A stretch of 64,000 nt of DNA from Chryseobacterium sp. MYb7 (GTDB taxonomy: Bacteria > Bacteroidota > Bacteroidia > Flavobacteriales > Weeksellaceae). How positions within the stretch are numbered: position 1 is the first letter of the stretch; each line of letters begins with the position of its first letter. The stretch lies in contig NZ_PCOU01000005.1 in NCBI RefSeq assembly GCF_002979455.1, positions 124,001 to 188,000 of the forward strand, in the 5' to 3' direction. The notes under the pieces are model-generated. The model was given only the letters and a program-made list of their open reading frames with translations. It had not been told where the DNA came from and searched no databases. Shown one piece after another: positions 34,417-44,145 of the stretch. The translations under genes were made by a program, and so were the position numbers.

Positions 34417-34908
34417 ATGAGAAACCACCTTTTATTATTCGTCGCAGCAGGCACATTGATGCTATCAAGCTGCACCAATCCGGGAAAGAAAAGTACTACT
34501 GAAAATCCGGCTTCGGAAGCCTCAACATCTGAAGCTTCTTCTGAAAATATTAAATTGGAATTTTCAGGAACAGAGAACTTTACGATTAAAAACCCAAAAT
34601 TGAAAGTAAGTTTATATGGAGCAGACGAAAAACTGGCAGATGCTCCTGCTACCTTAATTACAGAAAAAGAGTACGAGCAGAAATCTGTACCATTCACCAT
34701 TGATCTTCCGGTACCTAAAGATGCCGAAAGTAAGATCAATCCTAAACCTACAGGTCCTGCAAAATATTACGTAACAATAAGTTGGGATTCTGATGGAAAC
34801 GGAAAAGCAGATGAAAAAGGGGATCTCTTTATTGATTATGATAAACGTTTTCCCAATGTGAAACTAAGTAGTGAACCTCAAAAAATATACTTAAAAGTAT
34901 TGAAATAA
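34417..34908 (+). CDS. Small lipoprotein with DxDGNGxAD loop
   Basis: 163-residue lipoprotein: the signal ends TLMLSSC, C19 lipidated, followed by a Ser/Thr/Glu/Ala-rich linker (about 22-45). The mature domain is beta-rich, with DSDGNGKADEKGD near residue 126, resembling an EF-hand-like calcium loop. The domain pattern recalls YbaY/YscW-like lipoproteins, but this is tentative. It stands alone with a strong downstream terminator. Confidence 0.6.
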   Translation: MRNHLLLFVAAGTLMLSSCTNPGKKSTTENPASEASTSEASSENIKLEFSGTENFTIKNPKLKVSLYGADEKLADAPATLITEKEYEQKSVPFTIDLPVPKDAESKINPKPTGPAKYYVTISWDSDGNGKADEKGDLFIDYDKRFPNVKLSSEPQKIYLKVLK

Positions 34909-34915
34909 ATAAAAG

Positions 34916-34950
34916 CAAAAAGGCTATTCATCACTGAATAGCCTTTTTTA
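34916..34950. terminator. Bidirectional intrinsic terminator
   Basis: AAAAGGCTATTCA pairs with TGAATAGCCTTTT around a TCAC loop, with A and T tracts. It is shared by the small lipoprotein gene and the convergent ribF. Confidence 0.92.
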
Positions 34951-34952
34951 TC

Positions 34953-35873
34953 TTAAAAATTAAATTTCTCTGTTAATCTTTTATCTTCATCCAGTCTTTC
35001 AACCAGTTTTTCAAGACCTTCGAATTTGATTTCATCATGAAGAAAATCCCTGAAACTTACTGTAATCTTTTCATCATAGATATCATCATCAAAATCAAGG
35101 ATATAAACTTCCACAGTTAATTTTTCTCCATTTACCGTAGGGTTGGTTCCCACACTTAGCATTCCTTTATACGAATTACCTTTTATAAATACTTCTACAA
35201 TATAAGCTCCTTTTTTTGGTAAAAGCTTAATAGATTCCGTATCAATATTGGCGGTAGGATAACCAATGGTTCTTCCGATCTTCTTACCGTGGACTACTGT
35301 ACCAGATACTGAGTAGGGATACCCCAGCATCTCATTAGCCTCTGTAATATTTCCGTTTAAAAGAGCATTACGAACCTTTGTTGAACTGATATTATTTTCG
35401 TGGATGTTAATAGCTTCCATTTGTTCTACTTCAAAATCAAGCTCTTTGGATAATTTTTGAAGAAGCTCGAAGTTTCCGCTTTTATTTTTTCCGAAAGAAT
35501 GGTCGTATCCTATAATAAGATACTTTACATTGAGTTTATCAACTAAAATCTGACGTACAAACTCTTCTCCGGTTAAGTTTCTGAATTCTTCATCAAATTC
35601 TTTCAGGAACAGATTATCAATACCATATTTCTCCACCAGCTGTTTCTTTTCTTCCAGCGTATTCAGCAGTTTTAAATCTTCATTAGGATTAAAAACAAAC
35701 CTTGGATGCGGCCAGAAAGTGAGGATAGCGGTCTCCAGATTATTCTCTGTACCTACTTTAGTCAGTTCATCAATGATACTCTTGTGCCCGAGATGTACTC
35801 CGTCAAACATACCTAAAGACAGTGCTAAAGGCTTCTGTGAGGAATAATCTATAAAATTCTTGAAAACTTTCAA
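34953..35873 (-). CDS. ribF: Bifunctional riboflavin kinase/FAD synthetase
   Basis: About 306 residues. RibF turns riboflavin into FMN (C-terminal kinase domain) and FMN into FAD (N-terminal nucleotidyltransferase domain). The N-terminal GMFDGVHLGHK is the adenylyl-transfer HxGH-type motif; ISSTKVRNAL follows. The kinase domain shows GRTIGYPTANI and VGTNPTV. The start is inferred to be TTG at 35873, giving KVFKNFIDYSSQKP: the only upstream alternative, TTG at 35894, lies inside the TATATTTG -7 box, and the next in-frame ATG is within the catalytic motif. Confidence 0.93.
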   Translation of the reverse strand: MKVFKNFIDYSSQKPLALSLGMFDGVHLGHKSIIDELTKVGTENNLETAILTFWPHPRFVFNPNEDLKLLNTLEEKKQLVEKYGIDNLFLKEFDEEFRNLTGEEFVRQILVDKLNVKYLIIGYDHSFGKNKSGNFELLQKLSKELDFEVEQMEAINIHENNISSTKVRNALLNGNITEANEMLGYPYSVSGTVVHGKKIGRTIGYPTANIDTESIKLLPKKGAYIVEVFIKGNSYKGMLSVGTNPTVNGEKLTVEVYILDFDDDIYDEKITVSFRDFLHDEIKFEGLEKLVERLDEDKRLTEKFNF

Positions 35874-35891
35874 AACGGAAAAATTTGATTG

Positions 35892-35899
35892 CAAATATA
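35892..35899 (-). promoter_or_regulatory. -7 box of ribF
   Basis: TATATTTG on the minus strand overlaps the TTG at 35894-35892. The transcript should start about 6 bases further on, before the TTG at 35873. Confidence 0.6.
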
Positions 35900-36040
35900 G
35901 AAATAATGTACCAATGTATCAATATAACAATAGAGTAATACCTGTAACCTTAACATTGCTACCTTGATACATTGTTATATCGGGATATTACTAAAATAAT
36001 CTATTCTTAAAAAGCATGATAAAAATCTTTTTTTTACCAA

Positions 36041-37599
<1,559 letters not shown>

Positions 37600-37646
37600 T
37601 AATTAGACACAAGATATAAGATACCAGACATGAGACTTTTAGGTTG

Positions 37647-37671
37647 TCTGAAATCTGAAATCTGAAATCTT
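37647..37671. repeat. Heptanucleotide repeat between atpD and atpC
   Basis: Three and a half TCTGAAA units in the 87-base gap between atpD and atpC. Same period as the arrays at 7793 and 13501 but a different unit. Confidence 0.8.
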
Positions 37672-37686
37672 CAAATCTAAATTAAA

Positions 37687-37968
37687 ATGAATATAAAAAT
37701 TTTAACACCAGAATACGTAGTTTTTGAAGGAGAAGTAGACTCAGTATTATTGCCTGGAAAAAATGGTGAATTTCACATCATGAAAAACCACGCAGGAATC
37801 GTTTCTTCTTTGATCGGAGGTGATGTAAAGCTTTTTGCTAATTCTATTGATGAAGCTTTTGCTAAAAACTTCACTAAAGAATCCGGAAAAGACTCTGTTT
37901 TTGCTTATGCTATCAAAAGCGGTGTTGTAGAATTTAATCATAATAAAGGAATTATCCTTTGTGAATAA
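37687..37968 (+). CDS. atpC: F1 ATP synthase subunit epsilon (N-terminal domain only)
   Basis: 93-residue epsilon subunit, the rotor-stalk protein linking gamma to the c-ring. Only the N-terminal beta-sandwich is present (ILTPEYVVFEGEVDSVLLPGKNGEFHIMKNHAGIVSSL and the GVVEFNHNKGIIL strand pair). The C-terminal two-helix domain that inhibits ATPase activity in E. coli and Bacillus is absent. This short form is usual in Bacteroidota and is not a truncation by mutation: the stop is followed at once by a terminator. Confidence 0.95.
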   Translation: MNIKILTPEYVVFEGEVDSVLLPGKNGEFHIMKNHAGIVSSLIGGDVKLFANSIDEAFAKNFTKESGKDSVFAYAIKSGVVEFNHNKGIILCE

Positions 37969-37997
37969 TTAAATGAAAAGCTAAATATATTTTCAAG

Positions 37998-38027
37998 AAA
38001 GTGTAACTTTGTGTTACACTTTTTTTA
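37998..38027 (+). terminator. Intrinsic terminator of the atpDC unit
   Basis: AAGTGTAAC pairs with GTTACACTT around TTTGT, followed by seven T. Confidence 0.88.
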
Positions 38028-38048
38028 TTTATGTAAAAGTCTCATGGT

Positions 38049-38867
38049 ATGAAGAAAGGCATAATCATATTCTTTACAGTTCTGGGTGTTTTCCTCCATG
38101 CTCAGAATATTAAAACCAAGAGAGGAATTATCAATCTTGACGGTGTCCCGGTAGCTAAGCTCTCCAGCAAATCCAGCGAATATACTTTTATGGATTTAAA
38201 AGAGACTCCGCTCTATACGATAAAATTCATTGATAAAAGCATCGTTGATTCTGTTCGCGACAGCTATATCAGCATCAACAGAGTATACAACAGGGATAAG
38301 ACCATCGAAATTGATTATTCATCACCTTCTGCATTTTCCGGAGAGGAAAAATCTGCCGTCTTTACCTCAGTTAAAGATCTTAAAATCATTGATAACAAAG
38401 GAATCAATGTCAAGAATCTCGATGAACTTTTTTCCAATGTACCCAAAAGAAAGCTGGATACTAAAACGAAAGATGCATATGCTATCCGAAAGAAAATTGA
38501 TAAGATGAATATTGAGGTCAATAAAGTAGGAGAGATTCTTAGTAATGGTGTTCCTGTAGGGTATTTTACCAATTTACCGGTAAGTTTCGGTTCGGAAGAT
38601 ACTATCATGGATAAAACCTCTATAGATATTGAAATTTATGACGCCAAAAGTAAACTTATCGGAAGATATGTTACTACTACAAAACAACTGAAAACAGCAG
38701 GAGGGAAATCATTTACAATTTATAAGGAGATGTCTGGCAGGGCTTCTATCTTAAAGTTTCCAACCTATAAAGCACTTGCAGAGCGTATGGCAATTATGGA
38801 TCCTAATTTTATAAAAATACAGGAGAAAGTGTCGGTGGGAACTGTAACAAAAGAGACTCCTAATTGA
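38049..38867 (+). CDS. Exported protein of unknown function
   Basis: 272-residue protein with a signal peptide ending at FLHAQ-N. I do not recognise the family. It seems to hold two similar modules: a first with NLDGVPVAKLSSKSSEYTFMDLKETPLYTI (about 29-60) and a second with LSNGVPVGYFTNLPVSFGSEDTIMDKTSIDIEI (about 163-195), both beginning with a short GVPV strand and followed by beta-rich sequence. A lysine-rich charged helix joins them. There is no catalytic motif. It begins 80 bases after atpC but is separated by a terminator. Confidence 0.65.
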   Translation: MKKGIIIFFTVLGVFLHAQNIKTKRGIINLDGVPVAKLSSKSSEYTFMDLKETPLYTIKFIDKSIVDSVRDSYISINRVYNRDKTIEIDYSSPSAFSGEEKSAVFTSVKDLKIIDNKGINVKNLDELFSNVPKRKLDTKTKDAYAIRKKIDKMNIEVNKVGEILSNGVPVGYFTNLPVSFGSEDTIMDKTSIDIEIYDAKSKLIGRYVTTTKQLKTAGGKSFTIYKEMSGRASILKFPTYKALAERMAIMDPNFIKIQEKVSVGTVTKETPN

Positions 38868-38896
38868 TTTATCTGAGAAAAGGAATTATTTATTAT

Positions 38897-38981
38897 CAAT
38901 AGGAACGGGTTATAATCCTGAGCTTAGACGAAGGAAGCCCGTTTATTAAAATATAAAATTTCCATCGGCTTTAGCCAAAAC
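38897..38981. repeat. Dispersed repeat A, full copy
   Basis: CAATAGGAACGGG at the left end and GGCTTTAGCCAAAAC at the right, as in 7846-7909. An internal AAGCCCGTTT is the near complement of the AACGGGTT in the left box, so the left part can fold. Confidence 0.7.
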
Positions 38982-39000
38982 TTATATAATTTTACTTTAA

Positions 39001-39052
39001 ACCACCCCGTCAAAAATTCTTTGAATTTTCGCTACCCCTCCAGAGGATGGGA
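39001..39052. repeat. Dispersed repeat B, copy 2 (inverted)
   Basis: ACCACCCCGTCAAAAATTC at the left end, then TTTGAATTTT and ACCCCTCCAGAGGATGGGAA. Read in reverse it matches 23972-24028, with one arm of the internal palindrome partly decayed. Confidence 0.85.
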
Positions 39053-39266
39053 ATATTTTGACGTCTTATTTATAGTAGTCAGAAATTTAGACTTGATCCT
39101 TTCTGTATGAAAAATTAAAAGGTTTTATTCCCTCAAATAAAAATCTGTGTAAATCCGTGTAATCTGCGGGAGATTATAATTCAATCAAGTCTTATTCATC
39201 CAGAAAAATGAAAATTCACAAAAAATTCTGCAATTTCAAAAATCCCTGAGAAAAAAACGAAAATTT

Positions 39267-41456
39267 TTATAAACTTAAAATTACTCCATTTTCCTTCAAT
39301 TGCTGCATCGGTTTTGAGAACCAGAACAACTCAAAATCTTCGAAATTTTCTTCAAATTGATTCTTAAGTTGCTGAACTGTAGGTTTTTTGGAATTTTCAA
39401 TGGCATTTTCTTCCAATACACCCATTAGCCACTCTGCCTTTTCTTGTTCCAGCTCTACCTTCACAATATTGGTTTTTAGGTGGAATGTAAGAAGCGTATA
39501 TGTACCAGAGTATTTCTTTTTATTTTTTACGCGATTCTCAGCGATTACATTTTTGGTCAAAAAGATCACTTTTGAATTTCCTTTCAGACTAAATTGTCCA
39601 TCTTCCAAAAGACAGTCATGAATATAATCCGGATGAATAGTTGTTCTTGGAATTTTAAAATCAAACCACTCCTGAAGAGGCAGTTCAAAATTGACTCCAT
39701 GCATATAATTGAATAAAGATTTCTTTAATCCAAAACTAAACTTGTTATGATCAATTCCGGTTTTATCTTTAAAATCGATATCATTGTTGGCAAATAAGAT
39801 TTCCTGCTTTACGGGAACCACTCCAAAATCTTCAGGGCTGATTCCTACAGGCGAATGAGCAGTCATGGCAAATTGATGCCAGAATCCACTTTGAAGAATT
39901 CCCATTTCAAACATCTGCCGAATCATTTCCAGAGAATCAACGGTTTCCTGAACGGTTTGGGTAGGGTAGCCATACATCAGATAAGCATGAACCATAATTC
40001 CGGCTTCAGTAAAATTTCTGGTTACGTTAGCGACCTGATCTACAGAAACTCCTTTATCAATTAATTTCAACAATCGGTCACTGGCTACTTCAAGTCCTCC
40101 TGAAACAGCAACACATCCTGAAAGTTTCAGGAGGTAACATAAATCGCGGGTAAAACTTTTTTCAAAACGGATATTTGTCCACCAGGTAACGACAAGATTT
40201 CTTCGTAGAATTTCCAGTGCTACTTCTCTCATCAAGGCTGGCGGTGCCGCTTCATCCACAAAGTGGAATCCTGTTTCACCAGTGGTGCGGATTAATTCTT
40301 CAATTCGGTCAACCAGAATTTTAGCAGAAATAGGTTCGTAGATTTTAATATAGTCTAAAGAAATATCACAGAATGTACACTTTCCCCAGTAGCATCCATG
40401 AGCCATGGTCAGTTTGTTCCATCTTCCGTCACTCCATAAACTGTGCATCGGATTGGCGATTTCAATAACAGAAATATATTGATCCAGTTTTAAATCTGTA
40501 TAATCAGGAGTTCCGATTTCAGACTGCTTGTAATCATGTTTTTTAGAATTGTTCTTATAAACAACTTCATTATTTTCGAGAAGGAAAGTTCTTTTAAACT
40601 CACCTTCTTCAGATGGAATTTCTAAATTGTGGTGAAGAAGTTCAAGTGGAGTTTCTCCGTCATCTAACGTAATAAAATCAAAAAATTCAAATACTCTTTG
40701 ATCTTTCACTTCCCTTAATTCTGTATTGGGAAAACCTCCTCCCATGGCTGTTTTGATGTGTGGATATTTTTTTTTGATCCATTGGGCACATTTGAATCCG
40801 GAATATAAATTTCCGGGAAACGGTACTGAAAAACAAACCAGTTTCGGCTGAACAGTTTCAATTTTTTCACGAAGAATTTTTAAAGTAAATTCATCAATAA
40901 ATGTGGGTTCACCACATAGTTTCGAATATAATTCATCAAAAGAATTGGCGCTTTTTCCAAGACGTTCTGCATACCTGCTGAAACCAAAATCAGAATCAAT
41001 ATTTTCTACAATATAGTCGGAAATATCTTCCAAATACAAAGTTGCCAGATGCTTGGCTTTATCCTGGAGCCCCATATTTCCAAAAGCAAATTCCATATCA
41101 TCCAACTGGTTGAAACGGGAAGCTTCGGGTAGAAAATTCATACTGCAGATCTGTCTTGCCAACGTAGGCGTTTTATCCTGTAAAAAAGTAATAACCTGAT
41201 CTATGGTTTTTACATATTCTTCTCTTAAGGCATAGATTCTCTGAGAGTTTTCAGAGATGTTATGAAGATCAATTTCTTTACTGAAAACCTTTTGAATTCC
41301 GTCTTTTGAAAATAATTCCAAAATAACATCGATCCCCAAATCTACCTGATAAGCGGAAATATTTTTGGTATTTAAAAATCCTTTAATATAAGCCGTGGCA
41401 GGATAGGGAGTATTAAGCTGGGTAAAAGGCGGAGTAATAAGAAGCAGGTCTTTCAA
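39267..41456 (-). CDS. Cobalamin-binding-type radical SAM protein
   Basis: 729-residue radical SAM enzyme with an N-terminal B12-binding-like region (about 1-310, LLLITPPFTQLNTPYPATAYIKGFL and later KLVCFSVPFPGNL... with AMGGGFPNTELRE) and a radical SAM core whose cluster motif is C355-YWGK-C360-TF-C363. The spacing C-x4-C-x2-C differs from the canonical C-x3-C-x2-C. A GGLEVASDRLLKLIDKGV glycine-rich segment and an AYLMYGYPTQT strand complete the TIM-barrel pattern. It could be a methyltransferase-like or methylthiolase-like enzyme; the substrate is unknown. No partner gene is adjacent. Confidence 0.8.
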   Translation of the reverse strand: MKDLLLITPPFTQLNTPYPATAYIKGFLNTKNISAYQVDLGIDVILELFSKDGIQKVFSKEIDLHNISENSQRIYALREEYVKTIDQVITFLQDKTPTLARQICSMNFLPEASRFNQLDDMEFAFGNMGLQDKAKHLATLYLEDISDYIVENIDSDFGFSRYAERLGKSANSFDELYSKLCGEPTFIDEFTLKILREKIETVQPKLVCFSVPFPGNLYSGFKCAQWIKKKYPHIKTAMGGGFPNTELREVKDQRVFEFFDFITLDDGETPLELLHHNLEIPSEEGEFKRTFLLENNEVVYKNNSKKHDYKQSEIGTPDYTDLKLDQYISVIEIANPMHSLWSDGRWNKLTMAHGCYWGKCTFCDISLDYIKIYEPISAKILVDRIEELIRTTGETGFHFVDEAAPPALMREVALEILRRNLVVTWWTNIRFEKSFTRDLCYLLKLSGCVAVSGGLEVASDRLLKLIDKGVSVDQVANVTRNFTEAGIMVHAYLMYGYPTQTVQETVDSLEMIRQMFEMGILQSGFWHQFAMTAHSPVGISPEDFGVVPVKQEILFANNDIDFKDKTGIDHNKFSFGLKKSLFNYMHGVNFELPLQEWFDFKIPRTTIHPDYIHDCLLEDGQFSLKGNSKVIFLTKNVIAENRVKNKKKYSGTYTLLTFHLKTNIVKVELEQEKAEWLMGVLEENAIENSKKPTVQQLKNQFEENFEDFELFWFSKPMQQLKENGVILSL

Positions 41457-41581
41457 CAGAAATTTTTTGCAAAGTTATTCTAAAGTTTTTTTAGAAAAAA
41501 ATTTTTTCTCCTGATTATACACCGTGAAGAAAAGTCTTTAAAATTCTGCATTGTTACATTCTCAATGAAAAAGAGAATCTG

Positions 41582-42343
41582 CTAAAATAAATTGGCTGGT
41601 TTATTAAACAAAGCATCCGGAGAATTATTGTCAATAAAATTTAGGAACGAATTTTCATCGAAATATCCGTCTTCATCAATAATTTCGGATTTCAATAATC
41701 CAATATCGCCAGGTTTTTCAATACTGATATTCTCGATGAACTTTCCTGTTTTTCCGATGATTTCATTATGAAAACTGATTAAATATCTGGAATATATATT
41801 TCCTTCAGCCACCGTATAATGCCCGTTTTCTGCAATAAGAGAGGTCATAATACTTCCTCCTATATACGTTTCATTATCATTGCCCGAAGCTCCGAATAAT
41901 ACTTTGGATGTAATATTTCCGGAACAGTATAATGAACCGTTGACAATAATATTTTCAGCCTGAATATTACCTGTAACAATGAGAACAATGTAATCTTCCA
42001 CAAACAGTTTTTTTGATAACTGAAGGTCACCTTCTATAAGAATTATTTTGTACCCTTCATCTTCAATGGTCACCAATTCAAGAGAAATGTTGTTTTCATT
42101 TTCTATAAGGACAATTTCGGGAGCATTATCTTCATTATTAATATGCAGAGAAGCATCTTTGATTTTTTCTGCTGTTTCATCGTCCAGCATTTCTAGAAAT
42201 TCAGCAAGACTTTCTTCGTCTAAATAGCTTTCATTGAAAAAATTGTTTTCCAAGGCTTCATGAGCAATGCTATATAGATTTTCTGATTTTTCTTTGAGCT
42301 TTTTGTATAATTGATCTTTAGTAAGTTTTTGCAATTCTTTCAT
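41582..42343 (-). CDS. Beta-solenoid-like (polymer-forming type) protein
   Basis: 253-residue cytosolic protein. The N-terminal 70 residues are helical and acidic (LYKKLKEKSENLYS, SLAEFLEMLDDETAEKI). From about 95 to 205 there is a run of short strands with hydrophobic/Gly periodicity (GDLQLSKKLFVEDYIVLIVTGNIQAENIIVNGSL, then YCSGNITSKVLFGAS and IGGSIMTSLIAENG), as in right-handed beta-helices and bactofilin-like polymer-forming proteins. No named family is recognised with certainty and no catalytic residue is visible. Confidence 0.5.
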   Translation of the reverse strand: MKELQKLTKDQLYKKLKEKSENLYSIAHEALENNFFNESYLDEESLAEFLEMLDDETAEKIKDASLHINNEDNAPEIVLIENENNISLELVTIEDEGYKIILIEGDLQLSKKLFVEDYIVLIVTGNIQAENIIVNGSLYCSGNITSKVLFGASGNDNETYIGGSIMTSLIAENGHYTVAEGNIYSRYLISFHNEIIGKTGKFIENISIEKPGDIGLLKSEIIDEDGYFDENSFLNFIDNNSPDALFNKPANLF

Positions 42344-42696
42344 CGGCTTTTAAAAGTATATACATGTGTCTGTTCAGTGGAGGAAACACCTATTAATAGA
42401 CAGATGCAATATAGTCAGATAAATTTTGTTATGCCAGAAAGTAAAGGATTTATTTTGTTAAATATATTCAGACATAATATTTTTTTATCTTAATATGATA
42501 TTATTTTATCAATAAACAGACTTCTACGAACTCCTGTGCAGTATTTTATTATTTTTGATACAAAAAAGAACGATGTGAAAATATTTTTTTGATATTGATT
42601 TTTTAGAGTCATTCATCCTTAGAATGTTCAGTTTTTTTTGATATATTGTAATAATGATTTACTCAAAATCTGTATAACAAGTACATTCTATTTACA
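42344..42696. other. 353-base gap, no gene seen
   Basis: Divergent control region between the beta-solenoid gene (minus) and the Crp/Fnr regulator gene (plus). It is AT-rich with long T and A runs. No long open frame with coding character and no clear inverted repeat were found. Confidence 0.6.
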
Positions 42697-43284
42697 ATGT
42701 CAAAAGAAACCACTCCGCTTGTAGAATATTTTAAAAGCTATATTCCGCTTTCAAAGAAAGAAATTGAGGTTTTGAACGAACGTTTTGTTGAAAGAAGAAT
42801 TAAGCGAAAACAATTTATTCTGCAAGAAAACGAGATCTGTCAGTATTATACGTTTGTGGTTTCAGGATGCTTAAAAATGTACAATATAGACGGGAATGGG
42901 GAAGAGCATAATCTTCAGTTTGCTGCAGAAAACGATTGGATTGTGGATATAGACAGTTTTCATAATAAAAAGCCAAGTCAGCTGTATATTGCAGCTCTTG
43001 AGACTTCCATTGTACTGCAGATTGAAAAAAATGACCTTTGGTTTCTTTATACCTATTATCCCAAATTTGACAGAAACTTCAGGGTAATTATTGAACAAAA
43101 ATTTATTGAGCTCCAAAATCGGGTACTTCAAAATATAAGCTCAACGGGAGAAGAAAAGTATGAGTTTTTCCTCAAACATTATCCCCAGTTGGCAAACAGG
43201 CTTCCCAATACACAGATTGCTTCCTATTTGGGAATTACTCCCCAATTCTTAAGTAAAATCAGACAGCGAAGAATCAAAAACTGA
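42697..43284 (+). CDS. Crp/Fnr-family transcriptional regulator
   Basis: 195-residue regulator with an N-terminal cyclic-nucleotide-binding-type beta barrel (FILQENEICQYYTFVVSGCLKMY around 38-62; GEEHNLQFAAENDWI) and a C-terminal winged helix (LPNTQIASYLGITPQFLSKIRQRR, about 168-192). The barrel lacks the arginine/serine pair that binds cAMP in Crp and the cysteine cluster of Fnr, as in many Bacteroidota members, so the effector is unknown. A divergently arranged neighbour is absent; the downstream reductase with a palindromic site between them is the likely target. Confidence 0.88.
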   Translation: MSKETTPLVEYFKSYIPLSKKEIEVLNERFVERRIKRKQFILQENEICQYYTFVVSGCLKMYNIDGNGEEHNLQFAAENDWIVDIDSFHNKKPSQLYIAALETSIVLQIEKNDLWFLYTYYPKFDRNFRVIIEQKFIELQNRVLQNISSTGEEKYEFFLKHYPQLANRLPNTQIASYLGITPQFLSKIRQRRIKN

Positions 43285-43304
43285 TTATATTCATCTTCTT
43301 TATA

Positions 43305-43393
43305 AAACTAGTTTCATCATTTGTCTTACCAAATGTCAAGATGAGTTCTTAAACTAGTTTGTCATTTTCTGAATAGGTTTCCACCTAATTTTG
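43305..43393 (+). promoter_or_regulatory. Operator-like repeats and promoter of the reductase gene
   Basis: CATTTG-TCTTAC-CAAATG (43318-43335) is a perfect 6-6-6 inverted repeat of the size Crp-family regulators bind. It lies between two identical AAACTAGTTT palindromes (43305-43314 and 43351-43360). A -7 box TAATTTTG follows at 43386-43393, with TTTG at 43358-43361. That the upstream regulator binds here is an inference from position. Confidence 0.5.
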
Positions 43394-43422
43394 ACATAGA
43401 TAAATATTAAAAATCAAAAGAA

Positions 43423-44073
43423 ATGAAAACATTAAAAAAAGTAGCCGTTATTGGCTTAGGGAATATTGGAAAAGCAATCGCCGGTGATTTAATTAATAAC
43501 AACCATGAAGTGATTGTAGCCTCAAGAAATAATGAAGAATCAGCTGATTTTGCTCAACAGTCTAATGGTTTTGCTCAAAGTATGGATATTGATCAGGCAA
43601 TTAATACTGCAGACATTATTATTCCGGCAATATGGTTTGGTGCTTTTAAAGAATTCTTCAATGATCATGAGGAAATTCTGAAGGGAAAAACCATTATTGA
43701 TGTCTCAAATCCTATCGCTCCGGATGGAAATGGAGGATTCAAAAAGATCATTGGAGAAAAAGAATCTGCTGGAGAACTCAACAGGGCAGTGCTTCCTCAA
43801 GGTGCTAAGCTGGTAAAAGCATTTGGAACATTAGGAGCAGGAAGTCTTGCGGGTGCTTCCAACAACATTCCGGAAAAAGCAGTATTGTTTTATGCGTCAG
43901 ATGATACCTCAATAGACAAAGATGTTGAAGATGTAATTAAAAGCGCAGGATTTAATCCTTTAAAAGTAGGAGGGATTGACCAGTCGATCCGTATAGAGGT
44001 TTTTGGAGATCTGCATGAATTTGGAGCACTGGGAAAAACGGTGAATCTTTCAGAAGCTCAATCAAAATTATAG
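43423..44073 (+). CDS. NAD(P)-binding reductase (F420/NADP oxidoreductase-like)
   Basis: 216-residue Rossmann-fold protein. VAVIGLGNIGKAIAGDLINNNHEVIVASRN (8-37) is the dinucleotide-binding motif of the NADP-dependent F420 reductase (Npd) and pyrroline-carboxylate-reductase-like group; DIIIPAIWFGAFKEFF and DVSNPIAPDGNGGFK follow the family pattern. Bacteroidota lack F420, so the true substrate is another small molecule and is unknown. It lies 138 bases downstream of the Crp/Fnr regulator gene, with operator-like repeats between. Confidence 0.82.
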   Translation: MKTLKKVAVIGLGNIGKAIAGDLINNNHEVIVASRNNEESADFAQQSNGFAQSMDIDQAINTADIIIPAIWFGAFKEFFNDHEEILKGKTIIDVSNPIAPDGNGGFKKIIGEKESAGELNRAVLPQGAKLVKAFGTLGAGSLAGASNNIPEKAVLFYASDDTSIDKDVEDVIKSAGFNPLKVGGIDQSIRIEVFGDLHEFGALGKTVNLSEAQSKL

Positions 44074-44096
44074 AAAAACACTTAACTCAAGTGATA

Positions 44097-44133
44097 CAAA
44101 AGCCGGACTTCTTTAGGAGTCGGCTTTTTTTGT
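44097..44133. terminator. Terminator between convergent genes
   Basis: AAAAGCCGGACT pairs with AGTCGGCTTTT (one bulged G) around a short loop, followed by seven T. It serves the reductase gene and possibly the convergent EamA gene. Confidence 0.85.
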
Positions 44134-44145
44134 TTTTTATATCAG

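Larger units (their letters stand above)
38868..39266. other. 399-base gap made of dispersed repeats
   Basis: Holds repeat A (38897-38981), repeat B (39001-39052) and, at about 39142-39170, an AATCTGTGT-AAATCCGTGT-AATCTGCGGG series of near-repeated decamers. The remainder (39171-39266) is AT-rich with no gene seen. It separates convergent genes, and no standard terminator was found apart from the repeat hairpins. Confidence 0.7.
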
